Positions 34,583 through 34,837 of a DNA stretch of 34,837 nucleotides are shown here, one piece after another. The position numbers and the translations under genes are program-made. The notes beneath the pieces are model-generated. The model was not told the DNA's origin. It did not search any database and was given only the letters and a program-made list of their open reading frames with translations. This stretch comes from an uncultured Muribaculaceae bacterium (GTDB taxonomy: Bacteria > Bacteroidota > Bacteroidia > Bacteroidales > Muribaculaceae), in assembly GCA_944321715.1 (NCBI GenBank), contig CALUMJ010000028.1, forward strand, positions 1 through 34,837. The letters are read 5' to 3'. Within the stretch, counting starts at the first letter, position 1. Each line of letters opens with the position of its first letter.

Positions 34583-34837
34583 CTATAGGGCGAGGCGGAA
34601 GCCAAGGTTCTTGTTGCGGTTATCGGGAGCGTTGTCGCACCGGAACGACACCCGACAGTACCTGCCATCATAGTTCCAGCTACCGCCACGGTACACACGA
34701 TACCACCCAATGGTAGGACCTTTGGGATTTAACTGCGATGCTTTGCTGTAACTGTCATACGTATCCTGACACCACTCCCTCACATTGCCACTCATGTCAT
34801 AAATTCCCAGTTCATTGGACAGTAGCAACTCCACATC
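34583..34837 (-). CDS. Formylglycine-generating enzyme (SUMF1)-like protein, C-terminal part, cut by the window end
   Basis: The frame is open at the window edge; 85 residues are visible and the N-terminal portion lies beyond 34837. Visible marks are the SUMF1/FGE-sulfatase signatures ELGIYDMSGNVREWCQD, RVYRGGSWNYDG and the terminal NKNLGFRLAL. True FGEs convert an active-site Cys or Ser of sulfatases to formylglycine. Many Bacteroidetes members are instead structural or C-type-lectin-fold domains in lipoproteins, and the deciding residues are not within the visible part. Confidence 0.85.
   Translation of the reverse strand, partial: DVELLLSNELGIYDMSGNVREWCQDTYDSYSKASQLNPKGPTIGWYRVYRGGSWNYDGRYCRVSFRCDNAPDNRNKNLGFRLAL

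Overview
The window looks like chromosomal DNA from a gut Bacteroidales, most likely the Muribaculaceae or a close relative. Evidence: most gene starts are preceded by the Bacteroidetes sigma-ABfr promoter (TTTG-N19/20-TAnnTTTG) rather than -35/-10 boxes. Several proteins have Bacteroidales-specific layouts: a NagB-like/PIG-L fusion of 660 aa, a bifunctional HisB, MetG with KISTS and a C-terminal tRNA-binding domain, and a LruC-type lipoprotein. No rRNA, tRNA, CRISPR array or intact IS transposase was seen.

Layout. 1-3787: the NagB/PIG-L fusion and trpS, both on the minus strand. 3971-8613: a minus-strand hisGDCB operon with a complete leader: promoter, His-rich leader peptide, competing hairpins and a terminator before hisG. 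8857-10483: two adjacent damaged envelope-sugar genes, an ArnT-like remnant and a frameshifted nucleotide-sugar epimerase. 10513-13099: def-ettA. 13394-15090: a YitT-type membrane protein and a small outer-membrane barrel. 15318-17688: a zinc-type ABC binding lipoprotein and ATPase with no permease beside them, then an OmpA-like lipoprotein. 18084-20467 (minus): two Skp/OmpH chaperones and a two-gene unit of unknown function. 20695-22993: HAD phosphatase-ribF-upp, converging with ldcA-metG and an AspT/YbjL-type transporter on the minus strand. 28280-30250 (minus): UDP-glucose dehydrogenase preceded by an apparently non-coding, structured transcript with its own promoter. 30629-34107: a C69 dipeptidase and a LruC lipoprotein. 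34583-end: the C-terminal part of a formylglycine-generating-enzyme-like protein cut by the window edge.

The intergenic spaces carry small repeats that the genes do not explain. Family A is about 190 bp with ends AAACTGTTTTGAATTTTT / AAAAATTCAAAACAGTTT; five copies or fragments. Family B is about 190 bp with TATCAAAAT ends and an internal palindrome around CGGCTCTAC; four copies or fragments, one lying inside a family A copy. A third, single-copy element of 177 bp has 14-bp inverted ends and 11-bp flanking direct repeats. They look like non-autonomous mobile elements.

The most interesting items are the his attenuator, which can be worked out base by base, and the unassigned structured transcript upstream of ugd. 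All functional calls come from reading the sequence; no database search was run.
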